Part shown: positions 1 to 8,849 of the stretch, one piece after another
Position numbering within the stretch: position 1 is the stretch's first letter
How the letters are laid out: the number at the start of each line of letters is the position of its first letter
Assembly (NCBI GenBank): GCA_016841825.1
Contig: JAENYK010000005.1
Span: 62,001 to 126,000, forward strand
Direction: 5' to 3'
Length of the DNA: 64,000 nt
Source: Halothermothrix sp.
GTDB taxonomy: Bacteria; Bacillota; Halanaerobiia; DY22613
Made by a program: the position numbers and the translations under genes
The notes under the pieces: generated by a model
What the model was told of the DNA's origin: nothing
Database searches by the model: none
The model's input: the letters and a program-made list of their open reading frames with translations, nothing else

Positions 1-1595
1 GTTTCTTCCTGGTATCCTAACATAGTTACCTGCATATAATCTAATATTTCCAATGCAAAGCGGCAGCCTTCACGACTGGCAATGTCTGTACCCATAAAGT
101 TTAACAGACATTCGTTCATTCCATTAAGTCCGATAGTATTAAAGTGATTTTGCCAGTATTGTCCAAATCTGGTTTTAACGTCACTCAGGAAGTGGCGGGA
201 GTAAGGATATAAACCTAACTCGGTGAAGTTCTCCAAAACTTTACGCTTAATTTCCAGACTTTTTTTGGCAAGATCCATCAGTTCGTCCAAACGTTTGAAG
301 AAGGCTTTTCGATCACCCCGGGTAGTATACCCTAACCTGGGTAGATTAATGGTGACCACCCCGATTGAGCCAGTCATCGGGTTAGCACCGAATAGACCAC
401 CACCCCGTTTTCTTAATTCCCGATTATCAAGACGTAGACGACAGCACATACTGCGAGCGTCGTCGGGGTTCATATCAGAGTTAATAAAATTGCTAAAGTA
501 AGGAATACCATATTTAGCAGTCATCTCCCAGACGGGATCTAAAACAGGATTCTCCCAATCAAAATCTGGGGTAATGTTATAGGTAGGGATCGGAAAGGAG
601 AAGACTCTACCTTTGGCATCACCTTCGAGCATTACTTCAGCAAAAGCACGATTAATTATATCCATCTCTTTCTGGAATTCACCGTAAGTTTTTCCCAGAT
701 CGTTACCTGCAATATAAACAGATTCATCCTTTAAAAGACCGGATGGTTTTAGATCAAAAGTGATGTTGGTGAATGGAGTTTGAAAACCAACACGTGTAGG
801 AACATTCATATTGAACAAAAACTCTTGAATCCCCTGTTTGACTTCTTTATAGGTTAATTCGTCGGTATACACGTAGGGGGCTAAATAAGTATCAAAATTA
901 GAAAATGCCTGAGCACCGGCAGCTTCTCCCTGCATGGTATAAAAGAAATTAACAATCTGACCCAAAGCAGTTCTAAAATGTTTGGGGGGTGCACTTTCAA
1001 TTTTTGAGTTTACTCCACCAAATCCATTTCGTAGAAGATCTTGTAAATCCCAACCACAGCAATAAATAGAGAGATGACTCAGATCATGAATATGAAATTC
1101 ACCCTGTAAATGAGCGTCTCTGATCTCTGCAGGATAGATCTCATGTAACCAGTAATGGGCACTAATACTAGAAGAAATATGATTATGCAGACCCTGTAGA
1201 GAATAGCCCATATTACTGTTTTCTTTAACCCGCCAGTCCATTTGGTTCAAGTAATCATTAACCATCTCTATGGCTTGTGCCAACAACGTTTGAGTATCTC
1301 TGATTTTGGCATGTTGCTCTCGATAGAGGATATAGGCTTTAGCGATTGAGGTGTAACCTTCTTCCATTAGAATTTTCTCAACCAGATCTTGAACTATCTC
1401 TACAGAGGGGTGTCCACCTTGTTTATAGAAAAGATCCAGGTAAGATACAACCTTATCTGATAATCTTTGTACTTCTTCGGTTTTAAAAGTACCTGCTGCT
1501 TTAAATGCTTTTCCGATAGCAGATGTGATCTTAAGTTGATCAAATTCATCTTGTCGTCCGTCTCGTTTTAGAATATATTTGACAGTTGTTTCCAT
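1..1595 (-). CDS. nrdD: Anaerobic (class III) ribonucleoside-triphosphate reductase, 5' part
   Basis: Makes deoxyribonucleotides without oxygen using a glycyl radical. The reading frame starts at an ATG at 1595 behind a GGGAGG ribosome binding site and runs off the window, so about 531 residues are visible of roughly 700 usual; the C-terminal glycyl-radical region is outside. Residues about 4-95 look like an ATP-cone regulatory domain (begins METTVKYILKRDGRQ). The catalytic part shows family-typical stretches such as HDLSHLSIYCCGWDL, ALGQIVNFFYTMQGE and AGAQAFSNFDTYLAP. The activase nrdG would be expected beyond the left edge. Expression is probably NrdR-controlled (see the promoter and boxes at 1628-1692). 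Identification is strong. Confidence 0.95.
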   Translation of the reverse strand, partial: METTVKYILKRDGRQDEFDQLKITSAIGKAFKAAGTFKTEEVQRLSDKVVSYLDLFYKQGGHPSVEIVQDLVEKILMEEGYTSIAKAYILYREQHAKIRDTQTLLAQAIEMVNDYLNQMDWRVKENSNMGYSLQGLHNHISSSISAHYWLHEIYPAEIRDAHLQGEFHIHDLSHLSIYCCGWDLQDLLRNGFGGVNSKIESAPPKHFRTALGQIVNFFYTMQGEAAGAQAFSNFDTYLAPYVYTDELTYKEVKQGIQEFLFNMNVPTRVGFQTPFTNITFDLKPSGLLKDESVYIAGNDLGKTYGEFQKEMDIINRAFAEVMLEGDAKGRVFSFPIPTYNITPDFDWENPVLDPVWEMTAKYGIPYFSNFINSDMNPDDARSMCCRLRLDNRELRKRGGGLFGANPMTGSIGVVTINLPRLGYTTRGDRKAFFKRLDELMDLAKKSLEIKRKVLENFTELGLYPYSRHFLSDVKTRFGQYWQNHFNTIGLNGMNECLLNFMGTDIASREGCRFALEILDYMQVTMLGYQEE

Positions 1596-1627
1596 GGCAA
1601 ACCCTCCCGTAAAATTAACGTAGTTTT

Positions 1628-1657
1628 ATTGTAACCCAAATATTAGGGTAAAGTCAA
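1628..1657 (-). promoter_or_regulatory. nrdD promoter
   Basis: Leftward -35 TTGACT (1652-1657) and -10 TACAAT (1628-1633) separated by 18 bp, about 35 bp upstream of the nrdD start. The weaker NrdR-like box lies between the two hexamers. Confidence 0.65.
1634..1649. promoter_or_regulatory. Degenerate NrdR-like box inside the nrdD promoter
   Basis: ACCCAAATATTAGGGT is a near-palindrome (one mismatch pair) lying in the -35/-10 spacer. Its centre is 42 bp, four helical turns, from the centre of the strong box at 1675-1692. Paired boxes an integral number of turns apart are usual for NrdR. The match to the consensus core is imperfect. Confidence 0.45.
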
Positions 1658-1674
1658 GTACTTAGGTAGCAAAA

Positions 1675-1692
1675 ACCACAATATATTGTGGT
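1675..1692. promoter_or_regulatory. NrdR box upstream of nrdD
   Basis: ACCACAATATATTGTGGT is a perfect 18-bp palindrome matching the NrdR-box pattern (CwAtATaTwG core). It sits just upstream of the -35 of the nrdD promoter, as expected for repression of ribonucleotide reductase genes by NrdR-(d)ATP. Confidence 0.75.
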
Positions 1693-2219
1693 CTATTTTA
1701 AGAAAATATACTAGTAGTTGATGTTCGCCCTTTGATTCTTATTCAATAGTTAAGATTAAGATCGAAATTTGACGGGAATATAGTAACTCAATTTTCTAAA
1801 GATTTTCTTTAAAAAGTTTTGCTTATTAGAGAAAAATATTTATGGCTAAAATATTAAAGATTTTTCACAATTTTTGCAGGAATTCAGCGAGTTAATTAGA
1901 ATACATATGTAGCAGAATAATTTCGTCAGGGATTTAGCAATTATTTTAGCAGACTAACAGTCGAAAGGAGTGAGATTTGACTTTAATTTTTACACCTGAC
2001 GGAAGTGTAGACAATTTTAGAATATTAGCGTAGTATACAGAAGATAGAAGGTTCGATGCGATAAAATATTTAATATTTATATACACTAAGGATTGTGACT
2101 TACACGAGAATCAATATATTAATCTATTGGGATGTGAAGAGGGTATTCGAGTAGATCATCCAGTATTCTTTGTAATTTGTACTTTGCACACTAAAACTCA
2201 CAACTTTTAGGGGTGAAAA
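1693..2219. other. Long AT-rich intergenic region, possibly decayed coding sequence
   Basis: No RNA gene or intact ORF is visible. From about 1979 to 2212 the plus strand reads as a nearly open frame (TLIFTPDGSVDNFRILA, one stop, then YTEDRRFDAIKYLIF and on to VDHPVFFVICTLHTKTHNF). It may be a decayed gene or chance; no family was recognised. Confidence 0.25.
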
Positions 2220-2369
2220 ATGATGGAAATGGAATCAGTACCATTTACCCTCACTTATTTGTTTACACACCTGAATAACATGTTTAGAAATTCGGATCTC
2301 TCTAGCACCATAATTAACCATCACTATGTTACTGTGGCAGTAGTTTACCATATTAAAGGATGGGTATAA
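2220..2369 (+). CDS. Small unrecognised ORF, 49 codons
   Basis: An ATGATG start follows GGGGTGA at good spacing. The product begins MMEMESVPFTLTYLFTHLNN and ends AVVYHIKGWV. It follows the decayed-looking frame upstream and could be its C-terminal relic rather than a functional gene. No family recognised. Confidence 0.25.
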   Translation: MMEMESVPFTLTYLFTHLNNMFRNSDLSSTIINHHYVTVAVVYHIKGWV

Positions 2370-2512
2370 ACTCTGGGACAGTTTTTCTTATGCCCAAAAT
2401 TAGGTATGAGCGTATTAGGCACAGTGAATATACACAGAATTAAGATTAAAGATATGGATTAAGGAAAAATTAATGTATTGGATACATGAACTTTTTTAAA
2501 GGGGGCTTACAA

Positions 2513-2722
2513 ATGGCCAGGCAAAAAGGCAAAGTGACAGTCAAATCAGAATGGTGTAAAGGTTGTAATATATGTGTTGCATTCTGTCCAAAAGGAGTGC
2601 TGGCTTTGCAAAAAAATGTTTCAGTGCCAGTAAAACCTGAAGAATGTATTGGTTGTAAGTTGTGTGAACTACGTTGTCCAGACTATGCAATTACTGTTGA
2701 GGTGGTGAAAGAAGATGAGTAA
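2513..2722 (+). CDS. korD: 4Fe-4S ferredoxin subunit of 2-oxoacid:ferredoxin oxidoreductase (delta)
   Basis: A 69-residue protein with two CxxCxxCxxxCP clusters (CKGCNICVAFCP and CIGCKLCELRCP), the electron-relay subunit of the 2-oxoglutarate:ferredoxin oxidoreductase encoded by the next three genes. The start is placed at the ATG at 2513 because GGGGG lies 6 bp before it; an in-frame ATG at 2486 has no such signal. It overlaps korA by 8 bp, so translational coupling is likely. First gene of a long rightward operon. Confidence 0.9.
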   Translation: MARQKGKVTVKSEWCKGCNICVAFCPKGVLALQKNVSVPVKPEECIGCKLCELRCPDYAITVEVVKEDE

Positions 2723-3848
2723 AAGACAAGTTTTGATGCAAGGCAATGAAGCTGTTGTCGAAGGAGCTATAGCTGCTGGATGTAAATTTTATGCTGGTTA
2801 TCCTATCACCCCTTCATCAGAGATTGCAGAAGGGATGTCGAAACGACTCCCGCAAGTAGGAGGCAAATTTATTCAGATGGAAGACGAAATTGGTGGTATG
2901 GCTGCGACTATTGGTGGTTCTTTGGCTGGTTTGAAGTCATTGACTGCTACTAGTGGACCTGGCTTTTCCTTAAAGCAAGAGAATATTGGTTTTGCTGTGA
3001 TGACAGAGGTTCCGTGTGTTATTGTCAATGTTCAGCGGATGGGTCCTAGTACAGGTCTTCCGACTTCTCCGGGCCAGGGTGACATGATTCAGGCTAGATA
3101 TGGTACTCATGGAGATTCTTCAATAATCGCCCTTACACCATCCACTGTCAAGGAAACATATGAATTAACTATCAAAGCTTTTAATTATGCGGAGAGATTC
3201 CGTACTCCGGTAATTCTTTTATTAGATGAAATTGTGGGTCATATGAGAGAGAATATCACCGTTCCAGAACCAGAAGAATACGAGATTATTGAGCGTAAAC
3301 GGGCAACCTGTAAGCCTGAAGAATATTTCGCATATAAACCTGATGCAGATTTGATTCCTCCGATCGCCGATTATGGTAAAGGTTATCATTTCCATACAAC
3401 AGGTTTGTATCATGATGAGACTGGATTTCCGAAAGGACAGTCTAAAGATATTTCTAATTTCCTCTATCGTTTGCATAACAAGATTCTCAATTATCAGGAT
3501 GAGATCAGCTTAATTGAGAGTGCATATCTGGATGATGCGGAGTTAGTTGTTTTGAGCTATGGTGGTACTATGGGTTCAGCCATTGCTGCCGTTGAGAGTG
3601 CTAGACAGGAAGGGAAGAAGGTTGGTTGGATTAAACTGATTACAATCTGGCCTTTCCCAGATGATTTCTTACTTGAAGTTGCCAGGAATGTTAAGAGATT
3701 TATTATTCCCGAATTAAACCTTGGTCAGATTCAACGTGAAGTTGAGAGAGTGATTCATGGTGAAGCTGAAGTGTTAGGTTTGCACCGGGTTGATGGTGAT
3801 ATCATCCGACCAGAACAGATTTTAGAGATGATTCGGGAGGTGGTTTAA
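2715..3848 (+). CDS. korA: 2-oxoglutarate:ferredoxin oxidoreductase, alpha subunit
   Basis: Converts 2-oxoglutarate, CoA and oxidised ferredoxin to succinyl-CoA and CO2 together with KorB, C and D. 377 residues. The N-terminal pyrimidine-binding domain shows the family hallmark GCKFYAGYPITPSSEIAE, followed by EDEIGGMAATIGGSLAG and TATSGPGFSLKQENIGFAV. The C-terminal transketolase-like domain lies around residues 265-377. The substrate is inferred from the methylmalonyl-CoA genes downstream, which need succinyl-CoA; other 2-oxoacids cannot be excluded from sequence alone. Confidence 0.92.
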   Translation: MSKRQVLMQGNEAVVEGAIAAGCKFYAGYPITPSSEIAEGMSKRLPQVGGKFIQMEDEIGGMAATIGGSLAGLKSLTATSGPGFSLKQENIGFAVMTEVPCVIVNVQRMGPSTGLPTSPGQGDMIQARYGTHGDSSIIALTPSTVKETYELTIKAFNYAERFRTPVILLLDEIVGHMRENITVPEPEEYEIIERKRATCKPEEYFAYKPDADLIPPIADYGKGYHFHTTGLYHDETGFPKGQSKDISNFLYRLHNKILNYQDEISLIESAYLDDAELVVLSYGGTMGSAIAAVESARQEGKKVGWIKLITIWPFPDDFLLEVARNVKRFIIPELNLGQIQREVERVIHGEAEVLGLHRVDGDIIRPEQILEMIREVV

Positions 3849-4676
3849 GTGAGTGTTAATATGATGAAATATTTTCGTGAAGATAAATTACCCCATATCT
3901 GGTGTGCTGGGTGTGGTCATGGTACCGTAATGGGAGCTCTGGTTCGGGCGATTGATCAGGTAGGTTTAGATCAAGATAAGACAGTGATCGTCTCTGGTAT
4001 TGGGTGTTCATCCCGGGCGACCGGTTACATGAACTTTGATACACTCCACACCACCCATGGTAGAGCGATCGCTTTTGCAACTGGCATCAAGATGGCTAAT
4101 CCAGAATTGAATGTGATCGTTGTGACCGGTGATGGTGATGGTGCAGCAATTGGTGGTAACCATCTTATTCATGCCTGTAGACGAAATATTGATTTGACGG
4201 TAATTATGTTTAATAATAACATCTATGGGATGACCAGTGGTCAATACTCTCCATTAACTCCAGTTGGGAAAAAGGCTACTACTGCACCTTATGGGAATAT
4301 TGACCCAGAATTTGACATCTGTAAATTAGCAATTGGTGCTGGTGCTACCTATGTTGCCAGAGGAACCGCATATCATGTTAAGTTATTGATCGATCTGATT
4401 GTGAAAGGAATAGACCATAAAGGATTTTCATTTATTGAAAGCCTAACTCAATGTCCAACCAATTATGGACGTCGGAATAAGATCGCTGATCCCGTTGAGA
4501 TGATGAAATTGCAGAAAGATTTGGTAGTTAACGAGAAAGTCTATAACAATCTTTCTGAAGAAGAACGGATTGGTAAATTTGTAGGGGGAGTTTTACATCA
4601 TCTTAGTGACAGAATGGAATATACAGAAGCCTACAAAAGAGTTATTCATGATGCCCAGAAGGGGGGGCAAAAGTAA
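3849..4676 (+). CDS. korB: 2-oxoglutarate:ferredoxin oxidoreductase, beta (TPP-binding) subunit
   Basis: Thiamine-pyrophosphate-binding subunit of the KOR complex, 275 residues. HIWCAGCGHG near residue 16, GIGCSSRATGYMNFDTLHTTHGRA and the TPP/Mg motif GDGDGAAIGGNH followed by NNNIYGMTSGQ are all present. A GTG start at 3849 directly follows korA's stop, with GGGAGG 7 bp upstream. The stop codon overlaps the korC start by one base. Confidence 0.93.
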   Translation: MSVNMMKYFREDKLPHIWCAGCGHGTVMGALVRAIDQVGLDQDKTVIVSGIGCSSRATGYMNFDTLHTTHGRAIAFATGIKMANPELNVIVVTGDGDGAAIGGNHLIHACRRNIDLTVIMFNNNIYGMTSGQYSPLTPVGKKATTAPYGNIDPEFDICKLAIGAGATYVARGTAYHVKLLIDLIVKGIDHKGFSFIESLTQCPTNYGRRNKIADPVEMMKLQKDLVVNEKVYNNLSEEERIGKFVGGVLHHLSDRMEYTEAYKRVIHDAQKGGQK

Positions 4677-5215
4677 TGGAACGCTATGAAGTTCGATTTA
4701 GTGGTTCAGGTGGTCAAGGTTTGATTTTAGCTGGGATTATTTTGGCTGAAGGAATGATTTTAGAAGGTGGATATAATGTGGTTCAAACTCAGGTTTATGG
4801 TCCAGAAGCCCGTGGAGGAGCTAGCAAAGCAGAGGTTATTATCTCTTCAAAGACTATCCATTTTCCAAAGGTTTCTAGCCCTGATCTACTGTTAGCATTA
4901 ACTCAGGAAGCTTTAGAAAAATACTCTAAAGATCTTAATCCCCAGGGCATTCTCATCGTTGATGAAGGTATTGATACAAAAGGGATTGCTGATACTGTAA
5001 AAATTTATCGTCTACCAATTATTCAGAGTGCCACCGAGGTTATTGGCAAGGCTTTAGTAGCTAATATAATATCCCTGGGTATTATCTGCGGCTGTCTTGA
5101 TTTTATCAACCCTGAAAACTTAAAAGCAGCTGTTCTGAATCGGGTTCCCAAAGCTTTTGTTGAGTTGAATAGTCAAGCTTTTGATTTAGGTTTACAAATG
5201 CAAAAAGATGCTTAA
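4676..5215 (+). CDS. korC: 2-oxoglutarate:ferredoxin oxidoreductase, gamma subunit
   Basis: Gamma domain of the KOR complex, 179 residues. It starts with the typical FSGSGGQGLILAGIILAEG and contains YGPEARGGASKAEVIIS. The TAATG overlap with korB and an AGGGGGG-type binding site imply coupled translation. Gene order D-A-B-C is common in anaerobic bacteria and archaea. Confidence 0.92.
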   Translation: MERYEVRFSGSGGQGLILAGIILAEGMILEGGYNVVQTQVYGPEARGGASKAEVIISSKTIHFPKVSSPDLLLALTQEALEKYSKDLNPQGILIVDEGIDTKGIADTVKIYRLPIIQSATEVIGKALVANIISLGIICGCLDFINPENLKAAVLNRVPKAFVELNSQAFDLGLQMQKDA

Positions 5216-5250
5216 GCTAAACAGGAAAGTAGATGAGAGGAGGAGCTACA

Positions 5251-6927
5251 TTGTACGATAAAGATAAACTGGAAAAGATTGCTCAGGAAAAAGAGCAGTG
5301 GAGAGTATCAAAGTTTAAAAAAACAGTTGATCGTTTTGGTGAAAGAAAAGACAAATTTACCACTTCATCTGATATAGAGATCGAACCAGTCTATACTCCA
5401 GATGACAATGCCGATGTGGACTATCTTAAGAATTTAAATTTTCCAGGTGAATATCCATTTACCCGGGGTGTTTATCCAACTATGCACAGAGGTAAACCCT
5501 GGACTATGCGCCAATATGCAGGTTTTGGTACAGCAGAAGAATCTAACAAGCGTTACAAGTATCTGTTAGAGCAGGGCCAGACAGGTCTTAGTGTTGCTTT
5601 TGATTTACCCACACAGATTGGTTATGATTCTGATCATGATCTTTCTCAAGGTGAGGTTGGTAAAGTAGGTGTAGCGATTGATTCTTTAGCAGATATGGAA
5701 GTTTTGTTTGACGGTATCCCATTAGATAAAGTTAGTACTTCAATGACTATCAATGCACCGGCATCTGTACTTTTATGTATGTATATGGCTGTAGCTGAGA
5801 AACAGGGTGTTACTCCTGATAAATTGTCTGGTACTATTCAGAACGATATTTTGAAAGAATATATTGCCCGGGGGACTTACATCTTCCCACCCAATCCATC
5901 TCTAAGAATTATCACCGATATTTTTGAGTTTTGTTCCAGGAATTTGCCTCGCTGGAACACTATTAGTATCAGTGGTTACCATATTAGAGAAGCAGGTTCA
6001 ACGGCTGTTCAGGAAGTGGCTTTTACTCTGGCTAATGGTATGGAATATGTTAGCCGTGCAGTAAAATCTGGATTAGATGTAGATGACTTTGCTCCAAGAT
6101 TGTCCTTCTTCTTTAATGCACAGATGAATGTTTTAGAGGAAGTGGCAAAATTTAGAGCTGCACGTCGGATCTGGGCGAAGTTGATGAAAGAACGTTTTGC
6201 AGCCAGGAGTTCCAAATCTATGATGCTCAGGTTTCATACCCAGACTGCAGGTTCTGCGCTGACTGCTCAACAACCAATGAATAATATTATGCGGGTAACT
6301 TTGCAGGCTTTGGCAGCAGTATTAGGTGGTACCCAATCACTGCATACCAACTCTTTTGATGAAGCACTGGGACTGCCAACCGAAGAATCTGTGCGAATTG
6401 CTTTAAGAAGTCAACAGATTATTGCCTATGAGAGTGGGGTTATTGATACTATTGATCCATTGGGTGGTTCTTTTTATATCGAAAATCTGACCGATCAGAT
6501 CGAAGCTGAAGTTATGAATTACCTTGATAAGATTGACGAATTAGGAGGTATGGCTAAAGCTATTGAGGCTGGTTATGTGCAAAACGAAATTCAGGATAGT
6601 GCTTATAAATATCAACGTGCTGTTGAGACCCAAAAAGAGATTGTTGTTGGTGTAAATCAATTCACTATTGATATTGAAGAAAAGACCGAAATTCTTAAAG
6701 TGGACCCTGAACTAGAGATTCGCCAGGTGAACAAATTAAAGGAACTGAAAGCTAATCGTGATCAGTCAGCTGTAAACGACTCATTAGTAGCTATCCGGAA
6801 AGCTGCTGAAGGTACTGACAATCTTTTAGATCCAATCTACACTGCGGTGAAAGCATATGCTACACTGGGTGAGATCTGTGGGGTTTTGAGAGAAGTATAT
6901 GGCGAATATCAGGCAACGTCCATTTAA
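5251..6927 (+). CDS. Methylmalonyl-CoA mutase, large (catalytic) chain
   Basis: Interconverts succinyl-CoA and (R)-methylmalonyl-CoA using coenzyme B12. About 558 residues, the usual length for a stand-alone catalytic chain without the B12 domain. Signatures include [33 protein letters not shown] split across residues 68-105, [17 protein letters not shown] and the [18 protein letters not shown] region. The start is set at a TTG at 5251 because GAGGAGGAG lies 5 bp upstream; the upstream ATG at 5233 would overlap that site. The B12-binding chain is the next gene, so the enzyme is of the split type. Confidence 0.93.
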   Translation: MYDKDKLEKIAQEKEQWRVSKFKKTVDRFGERKDKFTTSSDIEIEPVYTPDDNADVDYLKNLNFPGEYPFTRGVYPTMHRGKPWTMRQYAGFGTAEESNKRYKYLLEQGQTGLSVAFDLPTQIGYDSDHDLSQGEVGKVGVAIDSLADMEVLFDGIPLDKVSTSMTINAPASVLLCMYMAVAEKQGVTPDKLSGTIQNDILKEYIARGTYIFPPNPSLRIITDIFEFCSRNLPRWNTISISGYHIREAGSTAVQEVAFTLANGMEYVSRAVKSGLDVDDFAPRLSFFFNAQMNVLEEVAKFRAARRIWAKLMKERFAARSSKSMMLRFHTQTAGSALTAQQPMNNIMRVTLQALAAVLGGTQSLHTNSFDEALGLPTEESVRIALRSQQIIAYESGVIDTIDPLGGSFYIENLTDQIEAEVMNYLDKIDELGGMAKAIEAGYVQNEIQDSAYKYQRAVETQKEIVVGVNQFTIDIEEKTEILKVDPELEIRQVNKLKELKANRDQSAVNDSLVAIRKAAEGTDNLLDPIYTAVKAYATLGEICGVLREVYGEYQATSI

Positions 6928-6945
6928 GAAAAGGAGGCGATATAG

Positions 6946-7341
6946 ATGGAAAGAAAGATCAAAGTTTTAGTTGCTAAACCTGGTCTTGATGGTCATGATC
7001 GGGGTGCAAAAGTTGTAGCCCGTGCATTGCGGGATGCAGGTATGGAAGTAGTATACACAGGTCTGCGGCAAACTCCTGAACAGATCGTTAACGCCGCTAT
7101 TCAAGAAGATGTTGATGTAATTGGGCTAAGCTGTCTTTCCGGCGCCCATAACACCCTGTTTGCCAAAGTAATGGAACTGTTAAAAGCTAAAGGTGCTGAA
7201 GAGATTAAGGTTGTTGCTGGGGGAATCATTCCTCCGGATGACCATCAGGGACTTAGAGATATTGGAATAGATGGGATCTTCACTCCAGGAACATCTACCG
7301 AAAACATTATTGCATATATTAAAGATGTTATTAAAGACTAA
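6946..7341 (+). CDS. Methylmalonyl-CoA mutase, B12-binding small chain
   Basis: 131 residues, the cobalamin-binding domain that works with the preceding chain. The base-off/His-on motif is complete: [16 protein letters not shown] (DxHxxG with the cobalt-ligating His near residue 17), [11 protein letters not shown] and [11 protein letters not shown]. It has its own AAGGAGG site. Confidence 0.94.
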   Translation: MERKIKVLVAKPGLDGHDRGAKVVARALRDAGMEVVYTGLRQTPEQIVNAAIQEDVDVIGLSCLSGAHNTLFAKVMELLKAKGAEEIKVVAGGIIPPDDHQGLRDIGIDGIFTPGTSTENIIAYIKDVIKD

Positions 7342-7362
7342 ATCTTAAGGGAGTGAATCCAG

Positions 7363-8325
7363 GTGAATTTACATGATATGGTTCAGGGTATCCAGGAGGG
7401 CAAAACCCGGGCCATTGCTAAAGCCATATCAGTCATTGAGCGTGAATCTTTATATGCTAATGATCTCTTGCAGATGATCTATTCGATGACCGGGAATGCT
7501 TATCTGATTGGGATTACTGGTCCACCAGGAGCAGGAAAGAGTACAATTACTGATAAGATTGTTAAAGAATGGCGTAAACAGGGGAGAAAGGTGGGAATTA
7601 TCGCAGTTGATCCTACCAGCCCCTTTAGCGGTGGTGCTATTTTGGGAGACCGAATCAGGATGAATGATCTGAATACAGATCCGGGAGTTTTTATCCGTAG
7701 TCTGGCATCCCGTGGTTCTCTTGGAGGATTGAGCCCTGCAGTTTATGATACAGCATTAATTTTAGATGCTGCTGGTTTTGAATATATTATTATCGAAACT
7801 GTCGGTGTTGGGCAGACTGAGGTTGAGATTGTAGAACTGGCTGATACTACAATTGTGGTGACTGTTCCCGAAGCTGGGGACGATATCCAGACTTTTAAGG
7901 CAGGTATCATGGAGATCGGAGATCTCTTCGTAGTTAATAAAGGAGATAGGCCGGGAACTGAGAAGATGAGGTTACTCATTGAGAACATGTTAGACCTGGT
8001 TCATCTAGATTGGCGTCCACCAGTTCTTATTAGTATTGGTGCTGAAGGTGTAGGGATTATAGAGATCGTTGAACAGGTGAACAAACACCGGGAATATCTC
8101 TCATCTAGTACCCAACTTACTACCGATCGCAAGAAAGCTCTGGGAAAGAAAATCTCTTTACGATTACAATATTTATTTGAACAGAATGTAATTAAGCGAA
8201 TTTTTGAAAGTTCAGACTTCGATCAGGTTTTAACAGATATTATACAGAGGAATTCAGATCCTTTTACAGAAGTAGATAAATTGATGGACAGATTTTGTCC
8301 ATGGCTCAAGGAAGAAGAAGACTAA
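7363..8325 (+). CDS. meaB: MeaB/ArgK-type G3E GTPase, methylmalonyl-CoA mutase chaperone
   Basis: P-loop GTPase that loads and protects the B12 cofactor of methylmalonyl-CoA mutase. 320 residues, GTG start. Walker A is GPPGAGKST, followed by VDPTSPFSGGAILGDRIRM, the ETVGVGQTEVEI switch region and the base-recognition motif NKGD. Its position between mutase and epimerase fixes the partner. Older annotations call this family LAO/AO transport ATPase ArgK. Confidence 0.93.
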   Translation: MNLHDMVQGIQEGKTRAIAKAISVIERESLYANDLLQMIYSMTGNAYLIGITGPPGAGKSTITDKIVKEWRKQGRKVGIIAVDPTSPFSGGAILGDRIRMNDLNTDPGVFIRSLASRGSLGGLSPAVYDTALILDAAGFEYIIIETVGVGQTEVEIVELADTTIVVTVPEAGDDIQTFKAGIMEIGDLFVVNKGDRPGTEKMRLLIENMLDLVHLDWRPPVLISIGAEGVGIIEIVEQVNKHREYLSSSTQLTTDRKKALGKKISLRLQYLFEQNVIKRIFESSDFDQVLTDIIQRNSDPFTEVDKLMDRFCPWLKEEED

Positions 8326-8433
8326 AGTTGCATTGACAGCAAGAGGTTGGGAGACTTCCCTACTGAAATGTTATTGACTATAAATAATTTTTACTTAAAT
8401 TAGTGTGTCTGAGAGTGGAAAGGGGGAAATACG

Positions 8434-8832
8434 ATGAAGATTAACCATCTTGGTGTGGCGGTAAAAAATCTTGAAGAGACGTTAAAATTCTACCATGAGA
8501 CCCTGGGGTTACCTCTAAAGGGAATTGAGGAAGTCGCTGACCAGAAAGTACGAGTCGCCATGTTACCAACAGGTGAGAGCAAAATCGAGCTTTTGGAACC
8601 TACAGATCCAGAGAGTCCCATTGCTAAGTTTATGGAGAAAAGAGGTCCTGGAATTCACCATATAGCCGTAACTGTAGATGATGTGGAAGCGGAATTTGCA
8701 CGCTTAAAAGAAGCTGGGGTTCGTTTTATCGGTGATAAGCCAACAGTTGGTGCTGGTGGTAGTAAGGTTATTTTTATACATCCAAAAAGTACTAATGGTG
8801 TACTATTAGAGCTGTGTGAGAAACATGATTAA
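8434..8832 (+). CDS. mce: Methylmalonyl-CoA epimerase
   Basis: Interconverts (R)- and (S)-methylmalonyl-CoA so the mutase product can be decarboxylated. 132 residues, vicinal-oxygen-chelate fold. The metal ligands typical of the family are visible in INHLGVAVKNLEET (His), the GPGIHHIAVTVDD core (His) and VLLELCE (Glu). RBS is AAAGGGGG. A gap of about 108 bp precedes it; that gap carries a short stretch resembling the start of repeat family B (about 8331-8348). Confidence 0.93.
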   Translation: MKINHLGVAVKNLEETLKFYHETLGLPLKGIEEVADQKVRVAMLPTGESKIELLEPTDPESPIAKFMEKRGPGIHHIAVTVDDVEAEFARLKEAGVRFIGDKPTVGAGGSKVIFIHPKSTNGVLLELCEKHD

Positions 8833-8849
8833 AGAGGGGAGGTGCTCCG

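Noticed and set aside
223-501. 92-codon plus-strand ORF
   Set aside because: Antisense to the well-supported nrdD frame; composition is that of a shadow frame.
8326-8433. Possible riboswitch in the gap before the epimerase gene
   Set aside because: No cobalamin-riboswitch consensus or stable stem was seen; only a short stretch resembling family B.
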